This document shows positions 19,809 through 29,978 of a stretch of DNA of 64,000 bases, in pieces. Every line of letters starts with the position of its first letter. Positions within the stretch are counted from its first letter, which is position 1. A program made the position numbers and the translations under genes. Where the stretch lies: assembly GCA_027485695.1 (NCBI GenBank), contig JAIXQO010000004.1, positions 320,408 through 384,407 on the forward strand, given 5' to 3'. Source of the stretch: Pseudomonadota bacterium. Lineage in GTDB: Bacteria > Bdellovibrionota > UBA1018. The notes below the pieces were generated by a model that searched no databases, had not been told where the DNA came from, and saw only the letters and a list, made by a program, of their open reading frames with translations.

Positions 19809-21092
19809 ATGTCGAATGATCGCGTCGTCATCGTCTCTGGCACCCGCACCCCGTTTGTCCGCGCCCGTACGGTTTTCCAAAAACTCTCTCCCGCCGCCCT
19901 CGGTGGCGTGACCCTGCGTGAAACGACGGCACGAGCCGGAATCGACCCGAAACTCATCGACGAATGTTACTTCGGAATCGTGACGGCACCGGCCGAAGGT
20001 TCGAACATCGCTCGCGAGTCCCTTTTTGATTCCGGGCTCCCAGCAACGATCCCGGCAACGACGATCAACCGCTACTGTGCATCCTCGGCCGAAGCAGTCG
20101 CCGGCATTGTCGCCAAGATCCAGAGCGGTCAAATCGAGATCGGCCTCGCCGGCGGCGTAGAGTCGATCAGTTCTGTTCGCGCGCTCTTCTCTCAAGAGGC
20201 GACGGATTTCTTCCAAGACTTCGCGAAAATGAAAACGGCCGGCCAACGCATCGGTCATTTCAAGAATTTCAAACTCGGACTCCTGGCCCCTCACGCACCG
20301 GGAATCAAAGAAGCGACCACGGGCCTCACAATGGGTCAGAGCGCCGACCTGATGGCGCGCGAATTCAAGGTCGGCCGCAGTGAGCAGGATGAGTATGCGA
20401 TGAACTCGCACCTCAAGGCTCATCAAGGCTGGGAAAAAGGTTTCTTCAAAACCCACGTCGTCGGCGTCTCCCAAAAAGACGGAAACCTCATCGACCGAGA
20501 TACTGACATCCGCTCGGATACGAGCATGGAAAAACTCGGCAAACTTCGCCCGGTTTTCTACAAAGACGGTACGATCACGGCTGGAAACGCCTCGCCTCTC
20601 ACGGACGGCGCGAGCTCAGTTCTGCTCATGAAAGAATCCAAGGCTCGCGAGCTTGGACTGAAACCGATCGCTGCGATCCGTTCGTACGCGGCCGCCGCAA
20701 TCGATATCAAAAAAGAACCGCTCCTCATCGGCCCGGTGTACGCGATCCCGCGCGCACTCAAAATGGCTGGAATCAGCTGGAATGACCTAGATCTATTTGA
20801 AATCCACGAGGCGTTCGCGGGTCAAGTGCTCTCGACCTTCCGTGCGATCGAAAGCGATCAATTCGCCAAAGAAAAACTCGGCCTCGGATCCAAGATCGGA
20901 ACCGTCGATCCATCCAAGACCAACCCGCACGGCGGCAGTATTCCACTCGGGCACCCGTTCGGCGCAACCGGCGGACGCATGGTGCTCCAAGCGATTCACG
21001 GACTGCAAACGCTGAACAAATCTCTGGGGTTGATCTCGATCTGCGCCGCTGGTGGTATTGGATCGGTGATGGTCGTAGAGCGAATCAACTAA
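19809..21092 (+). CDS. Acetyl-CoA acyltransferase (thiolase, FadI/FadA type)
   Basis: A 427-residue thiolase that condenses or cleaves beta-ketoacyl-CoA in fatty acid oxidation or acetoacetyl-CoA synthesis. The nucleophile Cys is in TINRYCASSAEAVAG, and the C-terminal His and Cys are in GGSIPLGHPFGATGGRM and SICAAGGIGSVMVVERI. Length and the insert after the first Cys resemble FadI-type trifunctional-complex thiolases. The upstream in-frame extension to 19671 overlaps the divergent gene; ATG 19809 with GAGG eight bases before is preferred. No partner hydratase gene is adjacent. Confidence 0.92.
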   Translation: MSNDRVVIVSGTRTPFVRARTVFQKLSPAALGGVTLRETTARAGIDPKLIDECYFGIVTAPAEGSNIARESLFDSGLPATIPATTINRYCASSAEAVAGIVAKIQSGQIEIGLAGGVESISSVRALFSQEATDFFQDFAKMKTAGQRIGHFKNFKLGLLAPHAPGIKEATTGLTMGQSADLMAREFKVGRSEQDEYAMNSHLKAHQGWEKGFFKTHVVGVSQKDGNLIDRDTDIRSDTSMEKLGKLRPVFYKDGTITAGNASPLTDGASSVLLMKESKARELGLKPIAAIRSYAAAAIDIKKEPLLIGPVYAIPRALKMAGISWNDLDLFEIHEAFAGQVLSTFRAIESDQFAKEKLGLGSKIGTVDPSKTNPHGGSIPLGHPFGATGGRMVLQAIHGLQTLNKSLGLISICAAGGIGSVMVVERIN

Positions 21093-21102
21093 CCAGAACC
21101 CG

Positions 21103-22668
21103 CTAGAAGCAATCTTTCTTACTGCTGATATTGCCGTAGGGAGTGTTGCCTTTGGCAAATTGGTCCAAATAGATGGATATGGCGCGTTCGCAATGTTCTT
21201 GATTTCTGCCTTTCAGAGCAAAAATCATTCTGGCAAGCGTATCCTTGGCTTCTGCACTTCCATCTCGACGGAATGTATCAATCACGGCCGACATCATCGA
21301 GTTGTCTTCCGCATCGAGAAGGACCGAGGATTTCGAACGGGCTACGAACTTGCGAGTTAGCTCGCGCGTGTAGCAACGATATTTTTCGTAGTTACCCTCA
21401 CGTTTCAAATGAATCGTGACGAGTACCTTTTCAATATTCGAGAGATACTTGTGCGAGTAAGTTTTCTCACCGTAGTCTTGTGCCAATTGGTCGGATCTGA
21501 GTGCCCAGTTTTTCGGCAGTTTTTCAGGCTGATCCTTGATGTAATCATTCTGCGTTAAATCGCAGTTACTCTTATAGAGTTTTTTGATCTCATCAATGGA
21601 GTCAGGCTCTGCTAGGTTTTTAGCTAAACGGTTTCCGAAATCAATTCCTGCTCGATCAATCAGATCGCGTTTATCGTAGTCAAAAATTCGCTTAGAGTCG
21701 CCGAACCCATGTGAACCGTAGAGAGACTTTTCGGCGAATAACAACCAACTCGTCGGAAGGTATTTCCCTTCGTCGTCAGCTTCTTTGGCGAACGCGTGAA
21801 TTGCGGAGCCGAAAAAATGGTACCAACCGCTGAAATCATCGCCGCGGTTCGACACTCTCCAATTACTGACTTGTGACTCAATCTCTTGTTCATCCTTCAG
21901 CGCTTTGTTGTATTCTTCGAGAATTTCTCCATCCGCTTCATATTCACGAACGGCACGTTCCAATGATCGACGAGTTTCTCTGGCGTCGGTCAGTTTGGCA
22001 CGAAGCTCGCGCTGCTCCGGCATCACCGTTTGAAGTTTAGAAATTTCGCCCGTCAGTCGCATCATCTTCAATGAACGATAACGGAGGTTTCGCTCGACAA
22101 CGTTCGCGTTCCAATTCTCACTCAGAACATTCCAACAGAGCATGAGCGCTTTCTGTGGATCTTTGGTGATGGTTGCAGCCTGTCGAAACAAATCCTCGGG
22201 GTTCACACTGAAATATTTCTGTCCATCGATCCATTTTTTGAGACTGGTCGCCGCTTCCTTGTCACCGCTGAATGGAATGGGAATTCCGTTCGAGAGATAA
22301 TGCACTCCGAGGTTCTTAGGAATTTGAGTCTTCCACAGCGAGGCGCGCTTTTTCCATTCGCCGTCCGAATCTTTTTCGAATCCAAGTTTCTTGGCTGCCC
22401 AACAGCTGACTTTGTCAGCGAGAACGACGCCATCAATCGCTCGATGTGGTTTGTAGTTACCGTCAATCAAACGGCTCACGTCTTTTTTCGTGATGCAATT
22501 GGACTGCGGATCAGGAACTCGAGCCAAGTCTTCTACCGGCAATTGAACCGTTGGAGCGAACTCTGGGGCGCAGAATTCTGCCGATTCACGGACGTTCTCG
22601 TAGGCGTGGGCCCCCGCCCCCCCTAAAACAGCCTCTATTAATAAGAGCGTGATGCCCAACGGTCTCAT
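21103..22668 (-). CDS. Exported hypothetical protein, helical
   Basis: A 521-residue protein with a signal peptide (MRPLGITLLLIEAVLGGAGAHA). A central coiled-coil-like stretch (ELRAKLTDARETRRSLERAVREYEADGEILEEYNKAL region, residues about 220-265) is rich in Arg/Glu. The rest is mixed charged sequence with scattered Cys, including a C-terminal Cys pair context (EHCERAISIY and KKDCF). No family recognised. It is tail to tail with the thiolase gene, ten bases apart. Confidence 0.6.
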   Translation of the reverse strand: MRPLGITLLLIEAVLGGAGAHAYENVRESAEFCAPEFAPTVQLPVEDLARVPDPQSNCITKKDVSRLIDGNYKPHRAIDGVVLADKVSCWAAKKLGFEKDSDGEWKKRASLWKTQIPKNLGVHYLSNGIPIPFSGDKEAATSLKKWIDGQKYFSVNPEDLFRQAATITKDPQKALMLCWNVLSENWNANVVERNLRYRSLKMMRLTGEISKLQTVMPEQRELRAKLTDARETRRSLERAVREYEADGEILEEYNKALKDEQEIESQVSNWRVSNRGDDFSGWYHFFGSAIHAFAKEADDEGKYLPTSWLLFAEKSLYGSHGFGDSKRIFDYDKRDLIDRAGIDFGNRLAKNLAEPDSIDEIKKLYKSNCDLTQNDYIKDQPEKLPKNWALRSDQLAQDYGEKTYSHKYLSNIEKVLVTIHLKREGNYEKYRCYTRELTRKFVARSKSSVLLDAEDNSMMSAVIDTFRRDGSAEAKDTLARMIFALKGRNQEHCERAISIYLDQFAKGNTPYGNISSKKDCF

Positions 22669-22866
22669 ACCCGCTTATCGGCATTCTCCTTTGATTTCAT
22701 TAGCTTACCTCAATTAATTGAATACCTGAAAAAATTACTCAGTTTTAGAATTGACGCCGACCGGAAAAATTTATAAGCTCTTTTAAGTACTCAGGAAAAA
22801 AAGACACACCCCCGGCTCCTTTCTTGATAAAAAAGACAGGGCCCGGTCGGGCAAAGAAGGTTTTAA

Positions 22867-24513
22867 ATGTCGCTGCTGTCAAAATCGGAACAACTCATCA
22901 AGCTCCAGAGCCGGTTCCGGAACCTCAACGAGATCTCCCTGAAAATCCAGGGCCTCCTTGAAAGCGACAACCTCCCCCAGGAAATCCTCCAAGTTCTAAA
23001 ATCTGAGATCGATGCGGACGGCGTTCAGTACTGGTCGCTGCCTCCTTCAAAAATGAGCGCGCGTCTAGAAGCGATCGTCACCTCCGACCAATCGCTCGCG
23101 GAACTCGGTCACCAACTCACGCCTCAGGATCCGATTCTGGCCTATGTTTTCCAGACCAAGAAAAACCTGATCTTGGAGCAGATCCCGAGTGAAGTGAAAA
23201 CGACGAGCCCGATCGTGAGCGAAGGCACTCAATCACTCATGGCCGTCCCTGCGGTTCGCGACGGTGAACTACTGGGCATCCTCATCATCGAGAGCCGTAC
23301 CGAAGGTCACTTCGATGAGATCGATGTCACGTTTTTCGAAGCCGTCTCGCAGCAAATCGTGGCTCTCATCACCAACCAACAGATGGTTTTTGATCTGCGA
23401 TCATTCAGCAAAAAACTCCAGACCGCGGTTCAAGAGAAAACCATGGAGCTTCGTCGCGCCCATGAGCGCGTGCTCGAGAGCCAGAAGAATCTTCAAAAAG
23501 AAAACAAAGTCCTTAAGACCCTCGTCGATCAAGATCGTCGCGAGCAGGATTTCATCGGTGCTTCGCCTGCGATCAAAGCCGTTCTCGCGATGGTTGAAAA
23601 AGTCGCGCCGACCTCTGCAACCGTCCTGATCCTGGGCGAAAGCGGTACCGGCAAAGAGCTCATCGCACGCCAAATCCATTTCAATTCCGATCACGCCGGC
23701 GCGCCATTCATCACCGTTAACTGCGCTGCTCTCCAAGAGTCATTGCTCGAGAGCGAACTATTCGGTCACGAAAAAGGTTCTTTCACCGGCGCAATCAATC
23801 AGAAAATTGGCCTTTGCGAAGCCGCCGACGGTGGCACGCTGTTCCTCGACGAAATCGGCGAGATGAGCTTGGGCATCCAAACCAAACTCCTGCGATTCAT
23901 CCAAGAAGGCGAATTCTACCGCATTGGCGGCAAGCGCCCCATCCAAGTCAACGTTCGGATCTTGTCCGCAACGAACCGCGACCTTCAAGAAGAAGTCAAA
24001 ACCGGCCGATTCCGCGAAGATTTGTATTACCGCTTGAACACGATCTCTCTGAAACTCCCGCCACTTCGCGCGCGCCGCGAAGACATCCCGTCGCTCTGCG
24101 AGTACTACCTGAAGAACTCCAAGTTCGGCGGAGTAAGCCACGTGAAAAGAATCGATTCACGCGTGATCGAAGTTTTCCAAAATTATCCATGGCCCGGTAA
24201 CATCCGCGAACTCCAGAACACGATGGAGCGCCTCAAGATTCTGGTCGAAGGTCCAGAGATTCGCTTGGACGACATCCCCGTCGCCATGCGCCTCCCAAAA
24301 GAAACCGCTCATTTATCCCAGTTCCACATTGAAACGCCGCTCGAAGAAGTTGAGAAGTCACACATCCTCCGCAGCCTGGCTTTCAATCAAGGGAACAAGA
24401 CCAAAACCGCCCTGAGCCTCGGAATCACGATCAAGACGCTCTACAATAAACTGCACCGTTATGGCGTGTTCGCCTCGAATGAAGAAACGCCCACATCGAA
24501 TTTGAATCACTGA
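22867..24513 (+). CDS. Sigma-54-dependent transcriptional activator with GAF domain
   Basis: A 548-residue bacterial enhancer-binding protein. An N-terminal GAF-type sensor (residues about 35-185) and a coiled linker precede the AAA+ domain: Walker [22 protein letters not shown] (the GAFTGA sigma-54 contact loop with Ser in place of the first Ala), [12 protein letters not shown], and arginine-finger region [12 protein letters not shown]-terminal Fis-type helix-turn-helix ends the protein ([24 protein letters not shown]). It activates sigma-54 promoters on a signal bound by the GAF domain; targets unknown. The gene at 24564 follows after 50 bases. Confidence 0.9.
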   Translation: MSLLSKSEQLIKLQSRFRNLNEISLKIQGLLESDNLPQEILQVLKSEIDADGVQYWSLPPSKMSARLEAIVTSDQSLAELGHQLTPQDPILAYVFQTKKNLILEQIPSEVKTTSPIVSEGTQSLMAVPAVRDGELLGILIIESRTEGHFDEIDVTFFEAVSQQIVALITNQQMVFDLRSFSKKLQTAVQEKTMELRRAHERVLESQKNLQKENKVLKTLVDQDRREQDFIGASPAIKAVLAMVEKVAPTSATVLILGESGTGKELIARQIHFNSDHAGAPFITVNCAALQESLLESELFGHEKGSFTGAINQKIGLCEAADGGTLFLDEIGEMSLGIQTKLLRFIQEGEFYRIGGKRPIQVNVRILSATNRDLQEEVKTGRFREDLYYRLNTISLKLPPLRARREDIPSLCEYYLKNSKFGGVSHVKRIDSRVIEVFQNYPWPGNIRELQNTMERLKILVEGPEIRLDDIPVAMRLPKETAHLSQFHIETPLEEVEKSHILRSLAFNQGNKTKTALSLGITIKTLYNKLHRYGVFASNEETPTSNLNH

Positions 24514-24563
24514 GTTTGCATCTGTTAACCGTTTAAGAGAGAGAACCAACAAGGAGAACCGAT

Positions 24564-24974
24564 ATGTCACCAAAAGCCAAGAAAGTCGCAAAAGCCGAAG
24601 CCCCTAAAAAAGCCGCAAAAGCCGCTCCTGCACCAGTCGCGGGCAAAAAAGGCGCTAAAGCAGCGATCGTCGAAGAGGTGATCGAGGTCAAAGCCGCCGA
24701 AGTTTCCGATGAAGACGCCGAAGAAGAAGAAGAGCTCGCTGCCGCAAGCTCCAGCTCCGGCGGTGGTAGCGCCGCTGCCCTCGCCGCAGTCGCCACGGGC
24801 ACTGAAGTGACCACGTCGCTGAAGAATTTCCGCCATCACCCAGACATGGAAAACTTCTACCGCTTCATCTACGAAAACGACCTCCGTATCGAAGCGCTCC
24901 AGATCTTGGATGAAATCATGGCTCAACGCCAAGTGCGCAAAGAAGTCAAAGGCGCCAAGGCCCGCGCTCATTAA
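24564..24974 (+). CDS. Lys/Ala-rich small protein, unknown
   Basis: A 136-residue protein. The first 50 residues are Lys-Ala-Pro low complexity, like histone-H1-type or ribosome-associated tails. An acidic run (DEDAEEEEEL) and a Ser/Gly run follow, then a compact C-terminal block with conserved look (NFRHHPDMENFYRFIYENDLR, EALQILDEIM). A strong AAGGAG site lies eight bases before the ATG. It may be a nucleic-acid-binding protein; this is only composition-based. Confidence 0.7.
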   Translation: MSPKAKKVAKAEAPKKAAKAAPAPVAGKKGAKAAIVEEVIEVKAAEVSDEDAEEEEELAAASSSSGGGSAAALAAVATGTEVTTSLKNFRHHPDMENFYRFIYENDLRIEALQILDEIMAQRQVRKEVKGAKARAH

Positions 24975-24980
24975 GTATCA

Positions 24981-25103
24981 GGCAATGAGGCAATCGGGCA
25001 GTCCGGCAAAGCGTGCGGCATGAGGGGTAAATGGGCATCAGGTGAATTTGCTCTGTTCCCTATTTGCCAGCCACCCGTAGCACTGCCTGATTGCCCTTTT
25101 GCC
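24981..25103. repeat. Imperfect inverted repeat, GGCA-rich, between genes
   Basis: Arms GGCAATCGGGCAGT (24989-25002) and ACTGCCTGATTGCC (25082-25095) are complementary with one mismatch, separated by about 79 bases that contain further GGCA/TGCC words. It could be a REP-like element or a long structured terminator between 24974 and the regulator gene at 25188. No flanking T run is clear. Confidence 0.5.
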
Positions 25104-25187
25104 CTAAATGCCTGGATTTTCTACATTTAATGCATTTTAATGTCAGTCTCATCAGGCGTTCATGCAACTCGTTCATAAAGGTAACCT

Positions 25188-25868
25188 ATGAGAGTTCTAG
25201 TCGTTGAAGATCAAAGAAAAGTCGCAGGGTTCATCAAAAAAGGTCTCGAAGAGGCCGGCTATTCTGTCGACCACGCTGAGACCGGCACTGCCGCCGAAGC
25301 GATGGCATCCGACCACCCTTACGACCTCGTGATCTTGGACGTCATGCTTCCGGATCAAAACGGCCTCGATACCGCACGCCACCTGCGCAGTGACGGTTTT
25401 GACCGCCCGATCCTGATGCTGACCGCATTGTCGGCGACCAAAGACAAAGTGCACGGCCTGGATGCTGGCGCTGACGACTACCTCACCAAACCTTTTGAAT
25501 TCGACGAGCTCCTCGCCCGCGTCCGCGCGCTTTTGCGCCGGCAAACCCCGGGCGGAGTCGCCTCCGTCCTCAGCTACGCAGACATCGAAATGGACCTCGT
25601 CAAACGCAAGGCTCGTCGCGCCGGTCAAGAGCTCACGCTCACGGCCAAGGAATTCTCGCTCCTCGAGTATTTCCTGCGCAACCCAGAGCGCCCGCTCTCG
25701 CGCACGCAGATCGCGGAACACGTTTGGGATGCCCACTTCGATAGCGAGAGCAATGTGATCGATGTGTACATCAACATGCTCCGCAAGAAGGTCGACCACC
25801 CCTTCCCGCTGAAGCTGATCCACACCCTGATCGGCGTCGGCTATGTTCTTCGTCAAAACACTCACTAA
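25188..25868 (+). CDS. OmpR-family response regulator
   Basis: A 226-residue regulator. The receiver domain has VVEDQRK acidic residues, phospho-acceptor Asp in LVILDVMLPDQNGLD, T in MLTALSATKDKV and K in DDYLTKPFEF. The winged-helix DNA-binding domain (residues about 125-222) contains LTAKEFSLLEYFLRNPERPLSR and VIDVYINMLRKKVD. It resembles CusR/CopR metal-responsive regulators. The histidine kinase start overlaps its end by 26 bases, so they form one two-component pair. Confidence 0.92.
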   Translation: MRVLVVEDQRKVAGFIKKGLEEAGYSVDHAETGTAAEAMASDHPYDLVILDVMLPDQNGLDTARHLRSDGFDRPILMLTALSATKDKVHGLDAGADDYLTKPFEFDELLARVRALLRRQTPGGVASVLSYADIEMDLVKRKARRAGQELTLTAKEFSLLEYFLRNPERPLSRTQIAEHVWDAHFDSESNVIDVYINMLRKKVDHPFPLKLIHTLIGVGYVLRQNTH

Positions 25869-27330
25869 TCGTCTCACGCGCCATCCGCTGAGGATGTTCC
25901 GGGCCATCGGCTTCCGGATGCAGCTCATTATCCTGCTCGTCGGGGTATTGGGCACAACGCTTTCGCTGTTCTCGACGGTTCTCTACACGAACTTTATTCG
26001 CGTGCACGAATTCGAATTCGACGCCGCTCTCTACAACTACGCCGTGAACGTCGCACGAAACCTCGACGTCAACATGTTCGGCGAGGTCGTCGTGAGCGAC
26101 GACGTATTCCGCGAGACTGAGAAAATTTTCCCGTTCTCCGTCGAACGCACGCTGTTTCAGCTGATCACCGCCGATGGCCGATTCATCGCGAAATCCCGTG
26201 AACTGCGTGACGAACGTATTCCGATTCGAGTCGAGGATCTGGAGACGGTCAGAATCAACAGAGTGCTCTTTTCCTCTGCATCGATCCGCTATCAAACCGT
26301 CAAACATGACTACCGAATCGCGCAGCTTTTTATCGATCGCCCGGGCTCGAATGATTTCGTCCTTCAGGTCGCGGCACCGATGATCCTGCTTCAGCGCGAG
26401 AAAAAAGCGCTCATCCTGTTTTTCCTGCTCTCCATCCCGACTGCTGTGATTGCAGCCGGCGCGCTCAGCTACGCGCTCTCCAAACGTGCGCTCTCGCCGA
26501 TCAATGACATCATCAAGAAATCCAAGGAAATCTCGGCCAGCAATTTGAGTGACCGATTGCCCGTTCCCCGCGTCGAGGACGAACTCCGCGAACTCGCGCT
26601 CACGCTGAACGACCTTCTTAATCGCTTGCAACTGGCGTTCATCTCCCAGGAATCGTTTGTCTCGGATGCCTCTCATCAACTCAAGACTCCGCTTGCGATC
26701 CTCAAAGGTGAACTCGATGTCATGAGACGCAAGACCGAGTTCAAACCCGGCGAGATCCAAGAATTCATCGAGAGCGCCTCCGAAGAAGTCCGCTACCTTG
26801 CGGGAATGGTCGAGCGACTCCTGATCCTCGCGCGCGTTGAGAGCGGTGGAGCGGGAATCCAAATGAGCCCAACCCGACTGGACGAGCTTGCGATCGACGT
26901 CGTCTCGCGGCTCCAGAAAAACTACTGGATCACCAAGAAACACCTCAAACTCCAGCTCAATTTTCAGGGCAACGATGAATCGGATTACGAGACGGTCGGA
27001 GATTTCGATCTCATCAGAACCACAATGGAGAACCTGATCGATAACGCAGCCAAGTATTCCCGCGAGGCCACCACCGTTACGGTTGAAGTTGCCGAACTCG
27101 AGGACTCCGTGGCGTTTCGAGTCAAAGACGAGGGCCAAGGGTTCACTTCGACCGACCAGGAGAAACTGTTCTCTCGATTCGGGCGTTTAGACCCGAACTC
27201 CAAAATCCCCGGCTCAGGCCTCGGACTCTCGATCGTCAAGAAGGTCTCCGACATTCACGGAGCCACGCTCTTTGTTAAGAGCGAGGTCGGGGTCGGAAGC
27301 TTGTTCGAAGTGCGTTTCAAGAAAGCCTAA
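25843..27330 (+). CDS. Membrane sensor histidine kinase paired with the OmpR-type regulator
   Basis: A 495-residue kinase. Two membrane helices (about residues 26-48 and 190-212) bracket a periplasmic sensor of about 140 residues. A HAMP segment (LSPINDIIKKSKEIS) is followed by HisKA with VSDASHQLKTPLAIL, then HATPase with N box LIDNAAKYS, G1 VKDEGQGF and G2 GSGLGLSIVKKV. Architecture matches CusS-like kinases. The start at 25843 overlaps the regulator gene; ATG 25894 or 25918 are also possible. The ligand is unknown. Confidence 0.9.
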   Translation: MFFVKTLTNRLTRHPLRMFRAIGFRMQLIILLVGVLGTTLSLFSTVLYTNFIRVHEFEFDAALYNYAVNVARNLDVNMFGEVVVSDDVFRETEKIFPFSVERTLFQLITADGRFIAKSRELRDERIPIRVEDLETVRINRVLFSSASIRYQTVKHDYRIAQLFIDRPGSNDFVLQVAAPMILLQREKKALILFFLLSIPTAVIAAGALSYALSKRALSPINDIIKKSKEISASNLSDRLPVPRVEDELRELALTLNDLLNRLQLAFISQESFVSDASHQLKTPLAILKGELDVMRRKTEFKPGEIQEFIESASEEVRYLAGMVERLLILARVESGGAGIQMSPTRLDELAIDVVSRLQKNYWITKKHLKLQLNFQGNDESDYETVGDFDLIRTTMENLIDNAAKYSREATTVTVEVAELEDSVAFRVKDEGQGFTSTDQEKLFSRFGRLDPNSKIPGSGLGLSIVKKVSDIHGATLFVKSEVGVGSLFEVRFKKA

Positions 27331-27393
27331 AACGCGGGCGAGGGGGAGAAATCTTTGGATTCGCCCCTCAAAACGCGATAGGTTTCATCATGC

Positions 27394-28554
27394 ATGAAAA
27401 AGAGCTATTTGCTTACGCCCGGCCCTACGCCCATTCCTGAGCGAGTCATCAGTCGCTCCATTGCACCCCTCCCCCACCATCGTACGGCCGCATTCGAAAC
27501 CCTCTTCGCCGAAGTCAGACTCCACCTCAAACGCCTCTTTAAAACCGAACAAGAAGTCTTAGTCATCGCCTCCACCGGAACCGGCGTGATGGAAGCCGCG
27601 GTCGCTAACCTGTTTTCCGCCGGTGAAAAAGTCATCACTGTAAATGGTGGCAAGTTCGGTGAACGCTGGAGCAAAATCTCCTCCGGTTACGGACTCCAAG
27701 TGATCGAAGTTCGAGTCGAGAACGGCCACGCTGTCGACTTAGTCCAACTCGACGCCGTCGTGCAGGCCAACCGCGACGCCAAGGCGATCTTATTCCAAGC
27801 CTCGGAAACCTCGACTGGCGTAATGATGCCGACGCGTGAAATCGCAGCACTCGCCCGCAAGTACCAGATGCTCAGTGTCTGCGACGCGATCACGGCTTGC
27901 GGTGTTTTCGAACTGCAGATGGACGCCTGGGAAATCGACGTTCTCATGACCGCTGGCCAAAAAGCGCTCATGATCCCGCCAGGGCTCGCACTGATTGCAT
28001 TCAGTGATCGCGCCTGGCAAGCCGCCGAATCATCCAAACTCCCGAAATTCTATTTCGACTTGAAGCGCGAGAAAAAAGCGCACCTCAAAAACCAAACGGC
28101 CTGGACACCCGCCATCTCTCTCATCATCGGGCTTCACGAAGCCATGAAGATGATCGAAGAAGAGGGATTAGAAAACGCCTACAAACGCCACGAGATCTTG
28201 GCTCAAGCCACTCGCGCTGGCGTCCAAGCATTGGGCCTAGAGATGTTAGCTCAGAAATCTCCCTCCACTGCAGTGACTGCGGTCAAGGTCCCGTCCTCAC
28301 TCCTAAATGACGGCAAAAAAATCCCGAAAATCATGCGCGAGAAATTTGGTGTCATCATCACCGGCGGCCAAGATGAACTTGAAGGCAAGATTTTCCGACT
28401 CTCGCATTTCGGTTACTGCGGTCCGTTCGATATCGTGACCGCGCTCTCGGCACTTGAGCTTGCGCTTGCGGACCTTGGCTATCCGGTCGAGCACGGCAAA
28501 TCGGTCGGCGCCGCTCTCCAGATTTTCTCGAAAAACCAAAACTGTTTCTCCTAA
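27394..28554 (+). CDS. Class V aminotransferase (serine-pyruvate / alanine-glyoxylate type)
   Basis: A 386-residue PLP enzyme. The N-terminal LTPGPTPIPERVIS and HHRTAAFETLF are typical of the alanine-glyoxylate/serine-pyruvate aminotransferase branch. The PLP lysine lies in MTAGQKALMIPPGLA, with DAITACGVFELQMD just before it. It may act in serine or glycine metabolism or phosphonate use. The ribosome site is weak. It is followed by purA after 27 bases, perhaps on the same transcript. Confidence 0.87.
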   Translation: MKKSYLLTPGPTPIPERVISRSIAPLPHHRTAAFETLFAEVRLHLKRLFKTEQEVLVIASTGTGVMEAAVANLFSAGEKVITVNGGKFGERWSKISSGYGLQVIEVRVENGHAVDLVQLDAVVQANRDAKAILFQASETSTGVMMPTREIAALARKYQMLSVCDAITACGVFELQMDAWEIDVLMTAGQKALMIPPGLALIAFSDRAWQAAESSKLPKFYFDLKREKKAHLKNQTAWTPAISLIIGLHEAMKMIEEEGLENAYKRHEILAQATRAGVQALGLEMLAQKSPSTAVTAVKVPSSLLNDGKKIPKIMREKFGVIITGGQDELEGKIFRLSHFGYCGPFDIVTALSALELALADLGYPVEHGKSVGAALQIFSKNQNCFS

Positions 28555-28581
28555 TATTTTATCCTCTACAAGGAGTCTCTT

Positions 28582-29892
28582 ATGAACGTGGTGATTGTCG
28601 GTGCGCAGTGGGGCGACGAAGGCAAAGGCAAGGTCGTTGACCTCTATTCCTCTCGCGCAGAAGTGATCGTGCGCTACCAGGGCGGCAACAATGCCGGCCA
28701 CACGCTCGTCGTGAATGGTAAGAAAACCGTTCTCCACCTGATCCCAAGCGGCATCCTCCATCCGGATAAGCTCTGTTTGATCTCAAATGGCGTTGTGTTC
28801 GATCCGGAGAACTTTTTCACAGAGATCGAGTCCCTGGTCGCAAGTGGCGGCCTCCACGGCAAACCGAGTGATCGGGTTAAGGTCAGCGACCGCGCTCACG
28901 TGATTCTCCCTTACCACCGCGCGCTGGATCGCATGCGCGAAGACCGCGCCGGAGCGGGTAAGCTCGGCACGACCGTTCGTGGGATCGGTCCTGCGTATGA
29001 GGACAAGGTCAGCCGCCGGGGCATTCGCGTGGGAGATCTGCTCCGCCCGGAATCACTCAAGACAAAACTCGAACGCGCGATCGAAGAAAAAAACGTTCTG
29101 TTCGAGCGCCATTCGCCTGAGAACCGCGTGAGCTTGGATGAAGTCTACGCATTCTGTCTCAAGATCGGCGAGAAACTCGCTCCCTATGTGACGGATGTGC
29201 ACTCGAACCTCTATGAGGCCGTCGACCAAAAACGCCCAATCTTGTTCGAAGGCGCACAAGGCACACTCCTCGATGTCGATCACGGCACGTATCCATTTGT
29301 GACCTCATCCTCTACGATCATGGGTGGCGCACTCACCGGCACGGGCTTAGGTGCCACGGGATTTGGCGAAACGATCGGGATCATGAAAGCCTACACGACT
29401 CGCGTGGGCTCAGGCCCATTCCCGTCTGAGATCGAGGATACTGATCCCGCGCTTGCAGAAAAAATCCGCACCATCGGCAAGGAATTCGGCGCGACGACCG
29501 GACGTAAACGCCGCATTGGTTGGCTTGATTTGGTGGCCATGCGCTACGCTGCCGAAGTGAATGGATTCTCGGGCCTCGCCCTCATGAAGGTCGACGTCTT
29601 GAATGGATTCGACGAACTCCAAGTCGTGACCGCCTACGAAGTGGACGGCAAGACCACGACGCGATTCTCGGCTGATGCCGAAACGCTCGCTCGCGTGAAA
29701 CCAGTTCTCAAGACGGTTGCCGGCTGGCCTGATTACGACGCCTCCAAGGTTCGCAGTGTGCTCGACCTTCCACGTTCACTTCAGGATTACATCCGCTTGA
29801 TCGAAGACGGCGTCGGCGCTCCCGTCGTGCTCCTCAGCACTGGGCCGGGTCGTGAAGAGACGCTCGTGATTCGCGATCCGTTTGGGGGGTAA
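28582..29892 (+). CDS. purA: Adenylosuccinate synthetase
   Basis: A 436-residue enzyme that joins IMP and aspartate with GTP in AMP synthesis. The signature VGAQWGDEGKGKVVDL opens the protein; GNNAGHTLV, the IMP-binding GTTVRGIGPAYEDKVSRRGIR and the C-terminal ATTGRKRRIGWLDLVA are all present. Length is normal. AAGGAG lies seven bases upstream. A terminator follows at 29930. Confidence 0.97.
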   Translation: MNVVIVGAQWGDEGKGKVVDLYSSRAEVIVRYQGGNNAGHTLVVNGKKTVLHLIPSGILHPDKLCLISNGVVFDPENFFTEIESLVASGGLHGKPSDRVKVSDRAHVILPYHRALDRMREDRAGAGKLGTTVRGIGPAYEDKVSRRGIRVGDLLRPESLKTKLERAIEEKNVLFERHSPENRVSLDEVYAFCLKIGEKLAPYVTDVHSNLYEAVDQKRPILFEGAQGTLLDVDHGTYPFVTSSSTIMGGALTGTGLGATGFGETIGIMKAYTTRVGSGPFPSEIEDTDPALAEKIRTIGKEFGATTGRKRRIGWLDLVAMRYAAEVNGFSGLALMKVDVLNGFDELQVVTAYEVDGKTTTRFSADAETLARVKPVLKTVAGWPDYDASKVRSVLDLPRSLQDYIRLIEDGVGAPVVLLSTGPGREETLVIRDPFGG

Positions 29893-29929
29893 GCGCGGCT
29901 CGAGACAAATATTTTTGTAAAAGTGAGAA

Positions 29930-29967
29930 GAGCGAGGCTTGGGAATTCCAGCCTCGCTCTTTGCTTT
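29930..29967 (+). terminator. Rho-independent terminator after purA
   Basis: Arms GAGCGAGGCT and AGCCTCGCTC with loop TGGGAATTCC, followed by TTTGCTTTTT. It may also serve the convergent gene ending at 29979. Confidence 0.9.
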
Positions 29968-29978
29968 TTAGAGTTCGC

